NCBI GenBank assembly: GCA_045576295.1 | Contig: JAZNGF010000047.1 | Location: 1-24,658, forward strand | Reading direction: 5' to 3' | DNA: 24,658 nt | Origin: CAVALG01 sp045576295 | Lineage (GTDB): Bacteria; Bacillota; Clostridia; Oscillospirales; Acutalibacteraceae | Shown here: in pieces, positions 1 to 6,124 of the stretch | Layout: the number at the start of each line of letters is the position of its first letter | Numbering within the stretch: position 1 is the first letter of the stretch | Made by a program: the position numbers and the translations under genes | The notes under the pieces: model-generated | The model's database searches: none | Seen by the model: only the letters and a program-made list of their open reading frames with translations | Told to the model about the DNA's origin: nothing

Positions 1-2
1 TC

Positions 3-107
3 GCTGTCCACAGCAGAAAATACAATGATTTTCCTATGCGTCCGCTTGGTTGGAAGTCGCCTAATGAGTTCTTAAACTGCTTTCTAACCACTGGTGAAGT
101 TTTTTAA
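3..107 (+). pseudogene. C-terminal fragment of an IS30-type transposase (cut by window edge)
   Basis: The third frame is open from the window edge to a TAA at 105-107 and gives about 34 residues. It contains YNDFPMRPLGWKSPNE, which resembles the C-terminal end of the rve integrase domain of IS30-family transposases (typically YNxRPRKxLGWKTPxE). The 5' part lies outside the window, so it is unknown whether the full gene is intact. A TTGACA-containing stretch at 125-140 could be near the element's right end, but no inverted repeat can be confirmed without the other end. The family call is from motif resemblance only. Confidence 0.5.
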
Positions 108-183
108 CCCAATTTTGTAACACATCATTGACAAACCTACAGGCGAAGCAAACAAAAGATTTTTTTAAAGCCGCAAAAAAATC

Positions 184-211
184 TTGACAAGCGGAATATA
201 TATGTTATAAT
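184..211 (+). promoter_or_regulatory. Promoter of the infC-rpmI-rplT operon
   Basis: A consensus -35 TTGACA at 184-189 is followed after 16 bp by a consensus -10 TATAAT at 206-211. Transcription would start near 218, giving a leader of about 170 nt before infC. Both hexamers are perfect, so this is a strong vegetative sigma-A-type promoter. Confidence 0.88.
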
Positions 212-227
212 AATTCAAGTCAATAAA

Positions 228-360
228 GCAGAACAAGTTTGTTCTCACCCCGAGGTTTTGTCTGCAAGGGTTAATAAGTTCTTTGTTAATGCCTAAAGGT
301 TTTAGGTGTTGGCTTTTGCTTATTATGCGCGGACAGAATTGTTCGCGCTTTTTGATTTTT
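228..360 (+). promoter_or_regulatory. infC leader with mutually exclusive antiterminator and terminator (L20-leader-like)
   Basis: The 3' part forms a strong intrinsic terminator: arms 327-335 and 340-348 (GCGCGGACA with TGTTCGCGC, one G-U pair), then TTTTTGATTTTT. Upstream, TTTTGTCTGC at 256-265 can pair along its full length, with two wobbles, with GCGGACAGAA at 329-338, which includes most of the terminator's left arm. Inside that long-range stem, TAATAAG (272-278) pairs with CTTATTA (319-325), and CCTAAA (292-297) can fold back on TTTAGG (301-306). The two folds cannot coexist, so this is an attenuator. In Bacillus subtilis the same operon is controlled by L20 binding its leader; L20 as ligand here is inferred from that precedent and the gene order. 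Confidence 0.75.
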
Positions 361-391
361 ATTCGGTCAACAATATTTGGAGGTGTTAGTT

Positions 392-910
392 ATCAGCGCA
401 AAAGAGCTTTCAATCAACGAAGAAATCAGGGGAAAAGAAGTCAGAGTTATCGACTCCGACGGTTCTCAGCTTGGAATCATCCCACTTAAAGACGCACAGG
501 CAAAAGCATACGAGAAAAATCTCGATTTGGTTTTGATGTCGCCAAATGCTAACCCGCCCGTTTGCAAGATTATGGACTATGGCAAGTACAGGTTCGATCA
601 GGCAAAACGCGAAAAGGAAGCTAAAAAGAAGCAAAAAATCGTTGAAACAAAAGAGGTAAGGCTTGGCCTTGGAATCGATACTCACGATTTTGAAACAAAG
701 GGCAACCAGGCTAAAAAGTTTTTAAGCGGCGGCAACAAGGTTAAGGTTTCAATCCGTTTCCGCGGCCGTGAAATGGGCCACCCTGAAATCGGGCACGAAA
801 TTATGAAACGCTTTGCAGACTATTGCGAAGAGGTTTCGGTTGTTGAGAAGGCCTCAAAGCTGGAAGGAAGGAATATGCTTATGTTCCTTGCACCAAAGCC
901 TACTAAATAA
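392..910 (+). CDS. infC: Translation initiation factor IF-3
   Basis: IF-3 binds the 30S subunit, prevents premature 50S joining and checks the initiator tRNA and start codon. The 172-residue product has the usual layout: an N-terminal domain opening with SINEEIRGKEVRVID, a lysine-rich linker helix around residues 70-85, and a C-terminal domain with the conserved VKVSIRFRGREM stretch. No ATG exists near the expected start. The Shine-Dalgarno GGAGGTG at 379-385 sits 6 nt before ATC at 392-394, which gives the normal family N-terminus (M-S-A-K-E-L-S-I-N). A GTG at 383 lies inside the Shine-Dalgarno and a TTG at 377 precedes it, so neither is convincing. A non-AUG start fits the known use of AUU-type starts in infC of other bacteria, where IF-3 represses its own translation. 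First gene of the infC-rpmI-rplT operon. Confidence 0.93.
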   Translation: MSAKELSINEEIRGKEVRVIDSDGSQLGIIPLKDAQAKAYEKNLDLVLMSPNANPPVCKIMDYGKYRFDQAKREKEAKKKQKIVETKEVRLGLGIDTHDFETKGNQAKKFLSGGNKVKVSIRFRGREMGHPEIGHEIMKRFADYCEEVSVVEKASKLEGRNMLMFLAPKPTK

Positions 911-938
911 TTGAACAAAATTTAAGGAGGAACTTAAA

Positions 939-1142
939 ATGCCTAAGAATAAGATCAAGACTCACAGCGGCGCAAAAAAGCGTTTTAAACTCACCAAAAC
1001 CGGTAAAGTAAAACGTGCACACGCTTACAAATCACACATCCTTAACAAGAAGACAACAAAGCGCAAGAGGAATCTTCGTAAGGTTGTAGTTGCCGATGTT
1101 ACAAACGTAGCAAAGGTTAAAAAGATGATCCCCTATAAATAA
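939..1142 (+). CDS. rpmI: 50S ribosomal protein L35
   Basis: A 67-residue, very basic protein of normal length for bL35, a small late-assembling protein of the large ribosomal subunit. It opens with the typical MPKxKTHSGAKKRFKLT-like segment and ends with the family's KKMIPYK-type tail. The Shine-Dalgarno AAGGAGG stands shortly before the ATG. It lies 28 nt after infC and 38 nt before rplT, in the order conserved across most bacteria. Confidence 0.97.
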   Translation: MPKNKIKTHSGAKKRFKLTKTGKVKRAHAYKSHILNKKTTKRKRNLRKVVVADVTNVAKVKKMIPYK

Positions 1143-1180
1143 GGATAAAACTTGAAATAAATTAACGGAGGTTTCCTACA

Positions 1181-1534
1181 ATGGCAAGAATTAAAGGCGC
1201 TATGATGACGCGCAAAAGAAGAAAAAAAGTATTAAAGCTTGCTAAAGGCTATTTTGGCGCTAAATCCAAGCTTTTTAAAACAGCTAAAGAAGCTGTAATG
1301 AAATCAGGCAACTATGCCTACATCGGCCGTAAACAGAAGAAGAGAAACTTCAGGCAGCTTTGGATCACAAGAATTTCTGCTGCTGCTAAAATGAACGGCA
1401 TGAACTATTCAACTTTTATGAACGGCCTTAAGAAGGCTAAAATCAACATGAACCGCAAAATGCTTGCTGAGCTCGCTGTAAACGATGCAGAAGGCTTCAA
1501 GGCTCTTGTTGAAAAGGCTAAAAAGGCTCTTTAA
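1181..1534 (+). CDS. rplT: 50S ribosomal protein L20
   Basis: A 117-residue basic protein matching bL20 throughout: MARIKGAMMTRKRRKKVLKLAKGYFG-like N-terminal tail that threads into 23S rRNA, then a globular C-terminal domain (LWITRISAAAKMNGMNYS and onward). L20 is essential early in 50S assembly. In other bacteria its globular domain also binds the leader of this operon and represses it, which is relevant to the attenuator found upstream of infC. A good Shine-Dalgarno (CGGAGG) precedes the ATG. Last gene of the operon; a terminator follows within 10 nt. Confidence 0.97.
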   Translation: MARIKGAMMTRKRRKKVLKLAKGYFGAKSKLFKTAKEAVMKSGNYAYIGRKQKKRNFRQLWITRISAAAKMNGMNYSTFMNGLKKAKINMNRKMLAELAVNDAEGFKALVEKAKKAL

Positions 1535-1543
1535 TTTAAAATT

Positions 1544-1590
1544 ATCGGGTGGCACTGCTTTAAATTCGCAGGTCGCCCGATTTTTATTTT
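1544..1590 (+). terminator. Intrinsic terminator after rplT
   Basis: ATCGGGTGGC at 1544-1553 pairs (with a G-U wobble and one weak position) with GTCGCCCGAT at 1572-1581, followed by TTTTTATTTTT. It ends the infC-rpmI-rplT transcript just before the lexA promoter. Confidence 0.8.
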
Positions 1591-1611
1591 TCAAATTTTA
1601 ACAAACACCTA

Positions 1612-1660
1612 TTGTAATAGTAAAAACACTGTGCTATAATCAAAAAAGAATGAATGTTCG
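1612..1660 (+). promoter_or_regulatory. lexA promoter with a near-consensus SOS box
   Basis: TTGTAA at 1612-1617 and TATAAT at 1635-1640 are 17 bp apart. Just downstream, GAATGAATGTTCG at 1648-1660 matches the Firmicutes LexA box (CGAAC-N4-GTTCG) perfectly in its right half-site and at three of four core bases in the left. A site overlapping the transcription start is where lexA autorepression would be expected. The promoter is well supported; the operator is a motif match only. Confidence 0.6.
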
Positions 1661-1680
1661 TTTTTAAAGGGGTGTTTTTA

Positions 1681-2274
1681 ATGTCAAGGCCGCAGTTAAC
1701 CCAAAAGCAGGCAATGGTTTATAAATTTTTAGTTAAAGCAATGAACGGCTCAGTGCCCCCCACCGTTCGCGAAATTTGCGCCGCCACAGGAATAAAATCA
1801 ACCTCAACGGTGCACGGTATTTTAGGAGCACTTGAAGAAGGCGGATATATATCGCGCGACGCAAGGTTTTCCCGCGCTATAAGAATTGAGGGCGCGGCTG
1901 ATTCTGCCCAAATTCCCTTGGTTGGCAAGGTAACGGCAGGCAAACCCATTTTAGCAGTTGAAGAAATTGAAGACTACATCCCCTACCCTGTTAAGGCATC
2001 GCAAGCTGAAGGCCTGTTTGCGCTGCGGGTTTCGGGCCTTAGCATGAAAAACGCCGGAATATTAGATGGCGACTTAGTTATTGCCGATAAAGATGTTTCG
2101 GTTCGCGCGGGCGATATTATTGTTGCACTTGTTGATGATGAAGCAACAGTTAAAACCCTGCTTTTTGAGGGAAAGCAGCCCGTTTTAATGCCCGAAAACC
2201 CCGATTTCGACCCTATCTACCCCGAAACGCTTAACGTTCTCGGCAAAGTGGTTGGAAGTTTTAGAAGATATTAA
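1681..2274 (+). CDS. lexA: LexA repressor, SOS response regulator
   Basis: LexA represses DNA-damage genes and is inactivated by RecA-stimulated self-cleavage. The 197-residue product has an N-terminal winged-helix domain (about 1-70, with PTVREICAATGIKSTSTVHGIL as recognition region) and a C-terminal S24 peptidase domain. The cleavage bond is probably Ala86-Gly87 in VTAGKP. The catalytic pair is Ser121 (GLSM) and Lys158 (ATVKTL). The usual residue before the serine is Asp or Glu (GDSM/GESM); here it is Leu. An upstream ATG at 1654 lies inside the SOS-like box and would add nine non-family residues. ATG 1681 has AAAGGGGTG upstream and gives the standard N-terminus MSRPQLTQKQ. rnhA follows after 13 nt and probably shares the transcript. 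Confidence 0.93.
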   Translation: MSRPQLTQKQAMVYKFLVKAMNGSVPPTVREICAATGIKSTSTVHGILGALEEGGYISRDARFSRAIRIEGAADSAQIPLVGKVTAGKPILAVEEIEDYIPYPVKASQAEGLFALRVSGLSMKNAGILDGDLVIADKDVSVRAGDIIVALVDDEATVKTLLFEGKQPVLMPENPDFDPIYPETLNVLGKVVGSFRRY

Positions 2275-2287
2275 TAATGGTGATAAA

Positions 2288-2731
2288 ATGAAAAAGGTTT
2301 ATATATTTACCGATGGAGCTTGTTCAGGTAACCCCGGCCCGGGCGGCTGGGGTGCTGTTTTGAAATATGGCGAAACCACAAAAGAAATTTCGGGCGGCGA
2401 GCCCGACACAACCAACAACCGAATGGAGCTTACCGCCTGCATAAAGGCGCTTGAAGCGCTGAAAGAACCTTGCGAAGTTGCGCTCACCACCGATTCAAAG
2501 TATGTTTGTGATTCGGTTTGCAAGGGCTGGGTTTATTCTTGGCAGAAAAACGGCTGGCGCAAGGGCGATAAAAAGCCGGCTCTTAATGTTGATTTATGGG
2601 AAGCACTTTTGCCGCTACTCGAACACCACAAGGTTGAATTTTTATGGATAAAAGGGCACGCAGGGCACCCCGAAAACGAAAGATGCGACCAAATGGCGGT
2701 TGAAGAGTGGAAAAAATTAAAAAATAATTAA
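2288..2731 (+). CDS. rnhA: Ribonuclease HI
   Basis: Degrades the RNA strand of RNA-DNA hybrids, such as R-loops and primers. The 147-residue product, close to the family norm, has all four acidic catalytic residues: Asp9 (FTDGAC), Glu47 (NRMELTA), Asp69 (TTDSKYV) and Asp134 (ERCDQMA), plus the GHAGHPEN loop. The ATG at 2288 gives the standard MKKVYIFTDGACSGNPG start; extending to 2252 would overlap lexA. The ribosome binding site is only GGTGAT, so translation may be coupled to lexA 13 nt upstream. No terminator is evident before the next promoter at 2750. Confidence 0.95.
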   Translation: MKKVYIFTDGACSGNPGPGGWGAVLKYGETTKEISGGEPDTTNNRMELTACIKALEALKEPCEVALTTDSKYVCDSVCKGWVYSWQKNGWRKGDKKPALNVDLWEALLPLLEHHKVEFLWIKGHAGHPENERCDQMAVEEWKKLKNN

Positions 2732-2749
2732 AAAATTTTGCAAAATGTA

Positions 2750-2813
2750 TTGATAAGTATACTAAAATGGTATACAATAACCTAAACAGTTTTATATGTG
2801 CTTAAAACTGTTT
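2750..2813 (+). promoter_or_regulatory. iscS-iscU promoter with overlapping dyad and 5'-UTR hairpin
   Basis: TTGATA at 2750-2755 and TACAAT at 2773-2778 are 17 bp apart. Two copies of the palindrome GTATAC (2757-2762 and 2770-2775), 7 bp apart, lie in the spacer and overlap the -10, a layout typical of a repressor operator. At about the transcription start an 11-bp perfect inverted repeat, AAACAGTTTTA (2784-2794) with TAAAACTGTTT (2803-2813), would fold at the very 5' end of the mRNA. The binding protein is unknown; an Rrf2/IscR-type regulator is one possibility given the genes downstream. Confidence 0.6.
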
Positions 2814-2857
2814 TAGCAAAGGATACGCAGTTTACCTGCAATGAACGGAGAATTTTT

Positions 2858-4042
2858 ATGCAAAAGAAATTTATATATGCTGACAACGCCGCAACAACAC
2901 GGCTCGACAGCGAAGTGCTTGATAAGATGATGCCCTATTTAACCGAAGAATACGGCAACGCATCAAGCCTTTATGATTTTGGCCAGTCGGCTCGCACTGC
3001 TGTTGATAAAGCAAGGGCGCAGGTTGCCGCTGCCATAGGCGCCACCGCTAATGAAATTTTCTTTACATCGGGCGGAAGCGAGGGCGACAACTGGGCTTTA
3101 AAAGGCGCCGCTCACAATATGCGCAAAAAGGGCAAGAAGCATATTATTGCCACCGCGTTTGAGCACCACGCCGTTTTACACACCCTTGAAGTGCTTGAAC
3201 GCAAGGGTTACGAAATCACACTTTTGCCGGTTCACGAAAACGGCATTGTAAGGCCCGAAGAACTCAAAAAGGTAATCAGAAGCGACACAGGGCTTGTTTC
3301 CATTATGTTCGCCAACAACGAAATAGGAACCATTCAGCCTATTTCTGAAATAGGAGCTATATGCCGCGAACACGGAATCATATTCCACACCGACGCAGTT
3401 CAGGCTGTTGGCAACCTTCACATTAATGTTGCCGAAATGAATATTGATATGTTAACAATGTCGGCCCACAAGTTCCACGGCCCCAAAGGTGTTGGCGCGC
3501 TTTATATTCGAAAAGGCGTTGCCGTTCAAAACCTTATTGCAGGCGGCGCACAGGAACGCGGCCGCCGCGCAGGAACCGAAAACACTGCAGGCATTGTGGG
3601 AATGGGTTATGCGATTGAAAAGGCAACCAAATCAATAGATGAACGTGCCGAAAAGCTTATGGCAATTCGCGACCGCGTGATTGACGGCGCGCTTAAAATT
3701 GAAAAGAGCCGCTTAAACGGCGACCGTGAAAAAAGGCTCCCCGGAAATGTTAACATTTCATTCGAGGGAATCGAAGGTGAATCGTTATTACTTCTTCTTG
3801 ATGCCGCAGGAATATGCGCATCATCGGGCTCTGCCTGCACATCAGGCTCGCTCGACCCAAGCCATGTTCTTCTATCAATTGGGCTTAAACACGAGGTTGC
3901 CCACGGCTCGTTAAGATTATCATTTTCAGACGATAACACATTAGAAGATGCCGACAGAATTTTAGAAGTTTTGCCTGGGATTGTAGAAAAACTTCGAGCA
4001 ATGTCGCCCCTATGGGACAAAATTAAAAGGGAGGAAAACTAA
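2858..4042 (+). CDS. iscS: Cysteine desulfurase (IscS/NifS type)
   Basis: A PLP enzyme that takes sulfur from cysteine as a persulfide and passes it to a scaffold for Fe-S cluster assembly. The 394-residue product is of normal length. Key residues are visible: His104 (EHHAV), Asp179 (HTDAVQ), the PLP lysine Lys205 (SAHKFHGPKG) and the persulfide cysteine Cys327 on the mobile loop (SSGSACTSG). The SACTSG loop resembles group I NifS/IscS enzymes rather than SufS. The start at ATG 2858 has CGGAG upstream and gives the family N-terminus (IYADNAATT). A GTG at 2798 would start inside the leader hairpin. iscU begins 3 nt after the stop, so the two proteins are made together. Confidence 0.93.
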   Translation: MQKKFIYADNAATTRLDSEVLDKMMPYLTEEYGNASSLYDFGQSARTAVDKARAQVAAAIGATANEIFFTSGGSEGDNWALKGAAHNMRKKGKKHIIATAFEHHAVLHTLEVLERKGYEITLLPVHENGIVRPEELKKVIRSDTGLVSIMFANNEIGTIQPISEIGAICREHGIIFHTDAVQAVGNLHINVAEMNIDMLTMSAHKFHGPKGVGALYIRKGVAVQNLIAGGAQERGRRAGTENTAGIVGMGYAIEKATKSIDERAEKLMAIRDRVIDGALKIEKSRLNGDREKRLPGNVNISFEGIEGESLLLLLDAAGICASSGSACTSGSLDPSHVLLSIGLKHEVAHGSLRLSFSDDNTLEDADRILEVLPGIVEKLRAMSPLWDKIKREEN

Positions 4043-4045
4043 CTT

Positions 4046-4477
4046 ATGTATACCGAACAGGTAATGGAACATTTTATGAACCCAAGAAATATGGGTGAAA
4101 TTGAAAATGCCGATGGCGTTGGTGAAGTTGGCAACGCAAAGTGCGGCGATATTATGAAAATGTTCCTTAAAATAAACGATGGAATTATAACAGATTGCAA
4201 ATTCAAAACCTACGGCTGCGCATCGGCAATTGCCACTTCTTCAATCGCAACCGAAATGATAAAAGGGCGCTCGGTAACCGAAGCGGTTGAGCTTTCAAAC
4301 AAGGCAGTTGTTGAAGCACTCGGCGGCCTGCCCGCGCATAAAATTCACTGCTCGGTTCTTGCTGAGCAGGCAGTTAAAGCGGCACTTCGCGATTACTACA
4401 CAAAGCAGGGTATCGACCCTGAGCCGATTTTAGGCAAAGAATGCGGCGATTGCCACTGCGAGCACTGCGACCACTAA
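4046..4477 (+). CDS. iscU: Fe-S cluster scaffold protein IscU/NifU-like
   Basis: Scaffold on which Fe-S clusters are built from IscS-derived sulfur. The IscU fold covers about residues 1-125 with the three cluster-ligand cysteines Cys33 (AKCGD), Cys58 (YGCAS) and Cys102 (HCSVL). Asp35, the residue that favours cluster release, is also present. At 143 residues it is longer than E. coli IscU because of a C-terminal tail with four more cysteines at 133, 136, 138 and 141 (ECGDCHCEHCDH), which could bind a metal. The Shine-Dalgarno GGGAGG overlaps the end of iscS. No IscA, HscAB or ferredoxin gene is adjacent, as is common for the short clostridial version. Confidence 0.93.
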   Translation: MYTEQVMEHFMNPRNMGEIENADGVGEVGNAKCGDIMKMFLKINDGIITDCKFKTYGCASAIATSSIATEMIKGRSVTEAVELSNKAVVEALGGLPAHKIHCSVLAEQAVKAALRDYYTKQGIDPEPILGKECGDCHCEHCDH

Positions 4478-4493
4478 AATTAAATATCACAAA

Positions 4494-4560
4494 TCAGGGT
4501 CAGTTCGAAACCATCCTGACCCAAAGGCTTAAAGCCCGAAAATAAACAAAACTAAGGGGA
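4494..4560 (+). promoter_or_regulatory. Structured queT leader, candidate preQ1 riboswitch
   Basis: Between iscU and queT, GGGTCAG (4497-4503) and CTGACCC (4516-4522) form a perfect 7-bp stem with a 12-nt loop containing ACC. A short GGC/GCC hairpin follows (4526-4536), then the A-rich tail ATAAACAAAACTAAGG, which runs into the Shine-Dalgarno AAGGGGA (4554-4560). A stem-loop plus an A-rich tail that returns to the loop as a pseudoknot near the ribosome binding site is the plan of preQ1 aptamers, and queT is a classic target. The class is not settled: the tail resembles class I, while the extra hairpin and the gene fit class II or III. No covariance search was possible. Confidence 0.5.
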
Positions 4561-4567
4561 ATTTTAA

Positions 4568-5074
4568 ATGAAGAAAACAACCACAAGAATTGTAACGGCA
4601 GCCTTAATAGCTGCCGTTTATGCTGTTTTAACCTACCTTACCGCAGCACTGGGCCTTGCCTACGGCCCAATTCAGTTCAGAATATCTGAAGCGATGTTTA
4701 TGCTAACAGCATTCACTCCATACGCAGTTCCGGGGCTGACAATCGGCTGTGTGCTTGCAAATATCGCAAGCCCTTATGGCTTGGTTGACATTTTAATCGG
4801 CGCGCTTGCCACCTTAATTGCATCATATATTTCGCAAAAGACATTTAAAACTTTTGGCGAAAAAAGTTTGTGGATTTTGCCACTGTTCCCTGCCATTGCC
4901 AACGGTCTGCTTATAGGGCTTGAAATAGCGCTAATGAGCGCCGAACCACAAGCATTTTGGGCGGTGTTTGCGTTATCAGCCGCCGAAGTTGCCATAGGAG
5001 AACTTGCCGTGTGCTACATCCTCGGCATACCATTTTATTACTTAATAAAAAAAATAAGCACAAAAAAACTGTGA
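4568..5074 (+). CDS. queT: QueT-family queuosine precursor transporter (ECF S component)
   Basis: A 168-residue hydrophobic protein with five or six predicted membrane segments, for example around residues 8-28, 42-60, 70-88, 100-122 and 130-160. It matches the QueT (DUF988) family: an N-terminal AALIAAVYAVLTYL segment, then the signature FRISEAMFMLTAF and the N-x-x-S-P-Y-G-L-x-D motif (about residues 65-75). QueT is the substrate-binding component of an energy-coupling-factor transporter for preQ0/preQ1-type precursors of the tRNA base queuosine; the shared EcfA/EcfT modules would be encoded elsewhere. The leader may be a preQ1 riboswitch. The stop codon lies inside the terminator hairpin that follows. 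There is no queuosine biosynthesis gene nearby, which suggests salvage. Confidence 0.88.
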   Translation: MKKTTTRIVTAALIAAVYAVLTYLTAALGLAYGPIQFRISEAMFMLTAFTPYAVPGLTIGCVLANIASPYGLVDILIGALATLIASYISQKTFKTFGEKSLWILPLFPAIANGLLIGLEIALMSAEPQAFWAVFALSAAEVAIGELAVCYILGIPFYYLIKKISTKKL

Positions 5075-5098
5075 TACCGTTTGGTATCGCAGTTTTTT
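5063..5098. terminator. Bidirectional terminator between queT and argF
   Basis: AAAAAACTGTGATACC (5063-5078) pairs with GGTATCGCAGTTTTTT (5083-5098) around a GTTT loop, with a single G-U type mismatch. It has a T-run after the stem on both strands, so it can stop queT transcription rightwards and argF transcription leftwards. The two stops are only 32 bp apart and the stem contains the queT stop codon. Confidence 0.85.
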
Positions 5099-5106
5099 GA
5101 TTTTAG

Positions 5107-6090
5107 TTACATTGTTTTTGCAATAACTGCCTTTATTGTGTGCATTCTGTTTTCGGCTTCATCAAAAACGATAGATCTTTCGCTTTCAAACACCTCATCG
5201 GTAACCTCCATACAGTCGATTCCGAATTTTTCAAATATCTTTTTGCCTGTTGAGGTTTTAAGGTCGTGGAATGCAGGCAGGCAGTGCATAAATTTGCAAG
5301 CATCCCCAGCGGCATTCATAAGTTCCATTGTTACCCTGTAAGGGGTAAGGCTCTTAATGCGCTCTTCCCAAACTTCTTCAGGCTCGCCCATTGAAACCCA
5401 AACATCGGTGTAGATAACGTGTGCACCCTTTACTGCCTCATACGGGTCTTCTATAAATTCTAAAACTGCCCCTGTTTCAGCTGCTATTTTGCGGCACTCT
5501 TCAACAAGGCCGCTTTCAGGCATATACTCACGAGGTGCGCAGGCAACAAAGTGCATTCCCATTTTGGCGCAACCAACCATAAGTGAATTGCCCATATTAT
5601 AGCGAGCATCACCCATATAAACGAGCTTTTTACCGTCAAGTGTTCCGAAATGCTCCATAATTGTCATAAAATCGGCCAAGATTTGGGTTGGGTGGAATTC
5701 GTTAGTAAGCCCGTTATAAACGGGCACACCTGCATATTTTGCAAGGTCTTCAACTATTTCTTGCCCGAAGCCGCGGTATTCAATGCAATCAAACATACGG
5801 CCAAGAACCCTTGCGGTGTCGGCAATGCTTTCCTTTTTGCCAATCTGCGAACCATCAGGGTCGAGATATACGGGGTGCATGCCAAGGTCGGCCGCGGCAA
5901 CCTCAAAACTGCAACGAGTTCTTGTGCTTGTTTTTTCAAATATAAGGGCAATGTTTTTGCCTTCACACAGGCGGTGGGCAGTGCCCTCTTTTTTCATTTT
6001 TTTGAACTCTATCGCCGCATCAATTAATTCCTTTATTTCATCAGGTGTGTAATCAAGCAGTTTTAAAAAACTTCTACCTTTGAATGACAT
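5107..6090 (-). CDS. argF: Ornithine carbamoyltransferase
   Basis: Condenses ornithine with carbamoyl phosphate to citrulline. The 327-residue product carries all family signatures: the carbamoyl-phosphate loop STRTR (55-59), HPTQ (133-136), the ornithine-binding DVWVSMG (229-235) and the HCLP catalytic loop (269-272). The start at 6090 is preceded by GGAGAAG at good spacing and gives MSFKGRSFLKL; an upstream in-frame start at 6132 would overlap the end of argD. Last gene of the arg operon, 34 nt after argD. Its position beside argCJBD indicates the anabolic enzyme rather than arginine-deiminase catabolism. Confidence 0.96.
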   Translation of the reverse strand: MSFKGRSFLKLLDYTPDEIKELIDAAIEFKKMKKEGTAHRLCEGKNIALIFEKTSTRTRCSFEVAAADLGMHPVYLDPDGSQIGKKESIADTARVLGRMFDCIEYRGFGQEIVEDLAKYAGVPVYNGLTNEFHPTQILADFMTIMEHFGTLDGKKLVYMGDARYNMGNSLMVGCAKMGMHFVACAPREYMPESGLVEECRKIAAETGAVLEFIEDPYEAVKGAHVIYTDVWVSMGEPEEVWEERIKSLTPYRVTMELMNAAGDACKFMHCLPAFHDLKTSTGKKIFEKFGIDCMEVTDEVFESERSIVFDEAENRMHTIKAVIAKTM

Positions 6091-6124
6091 AATCTTCTCC
6101 ATTCTGCCCAAAATGGGCTTGTAT

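Noticed and set aside
283..489. 68-residue ATG-started frame in the infC leader
   Set aside because: It lies across the attenuator and overlaps infC in another frame, has no ribosome binding site and shows no recognisable protein motif.
3607..4020. 137-residue antisense frame inside iscS
   Set aside because: Shadow of the iscS reading frame; iscS has all catalytic residues and codon use fits the sense strand.
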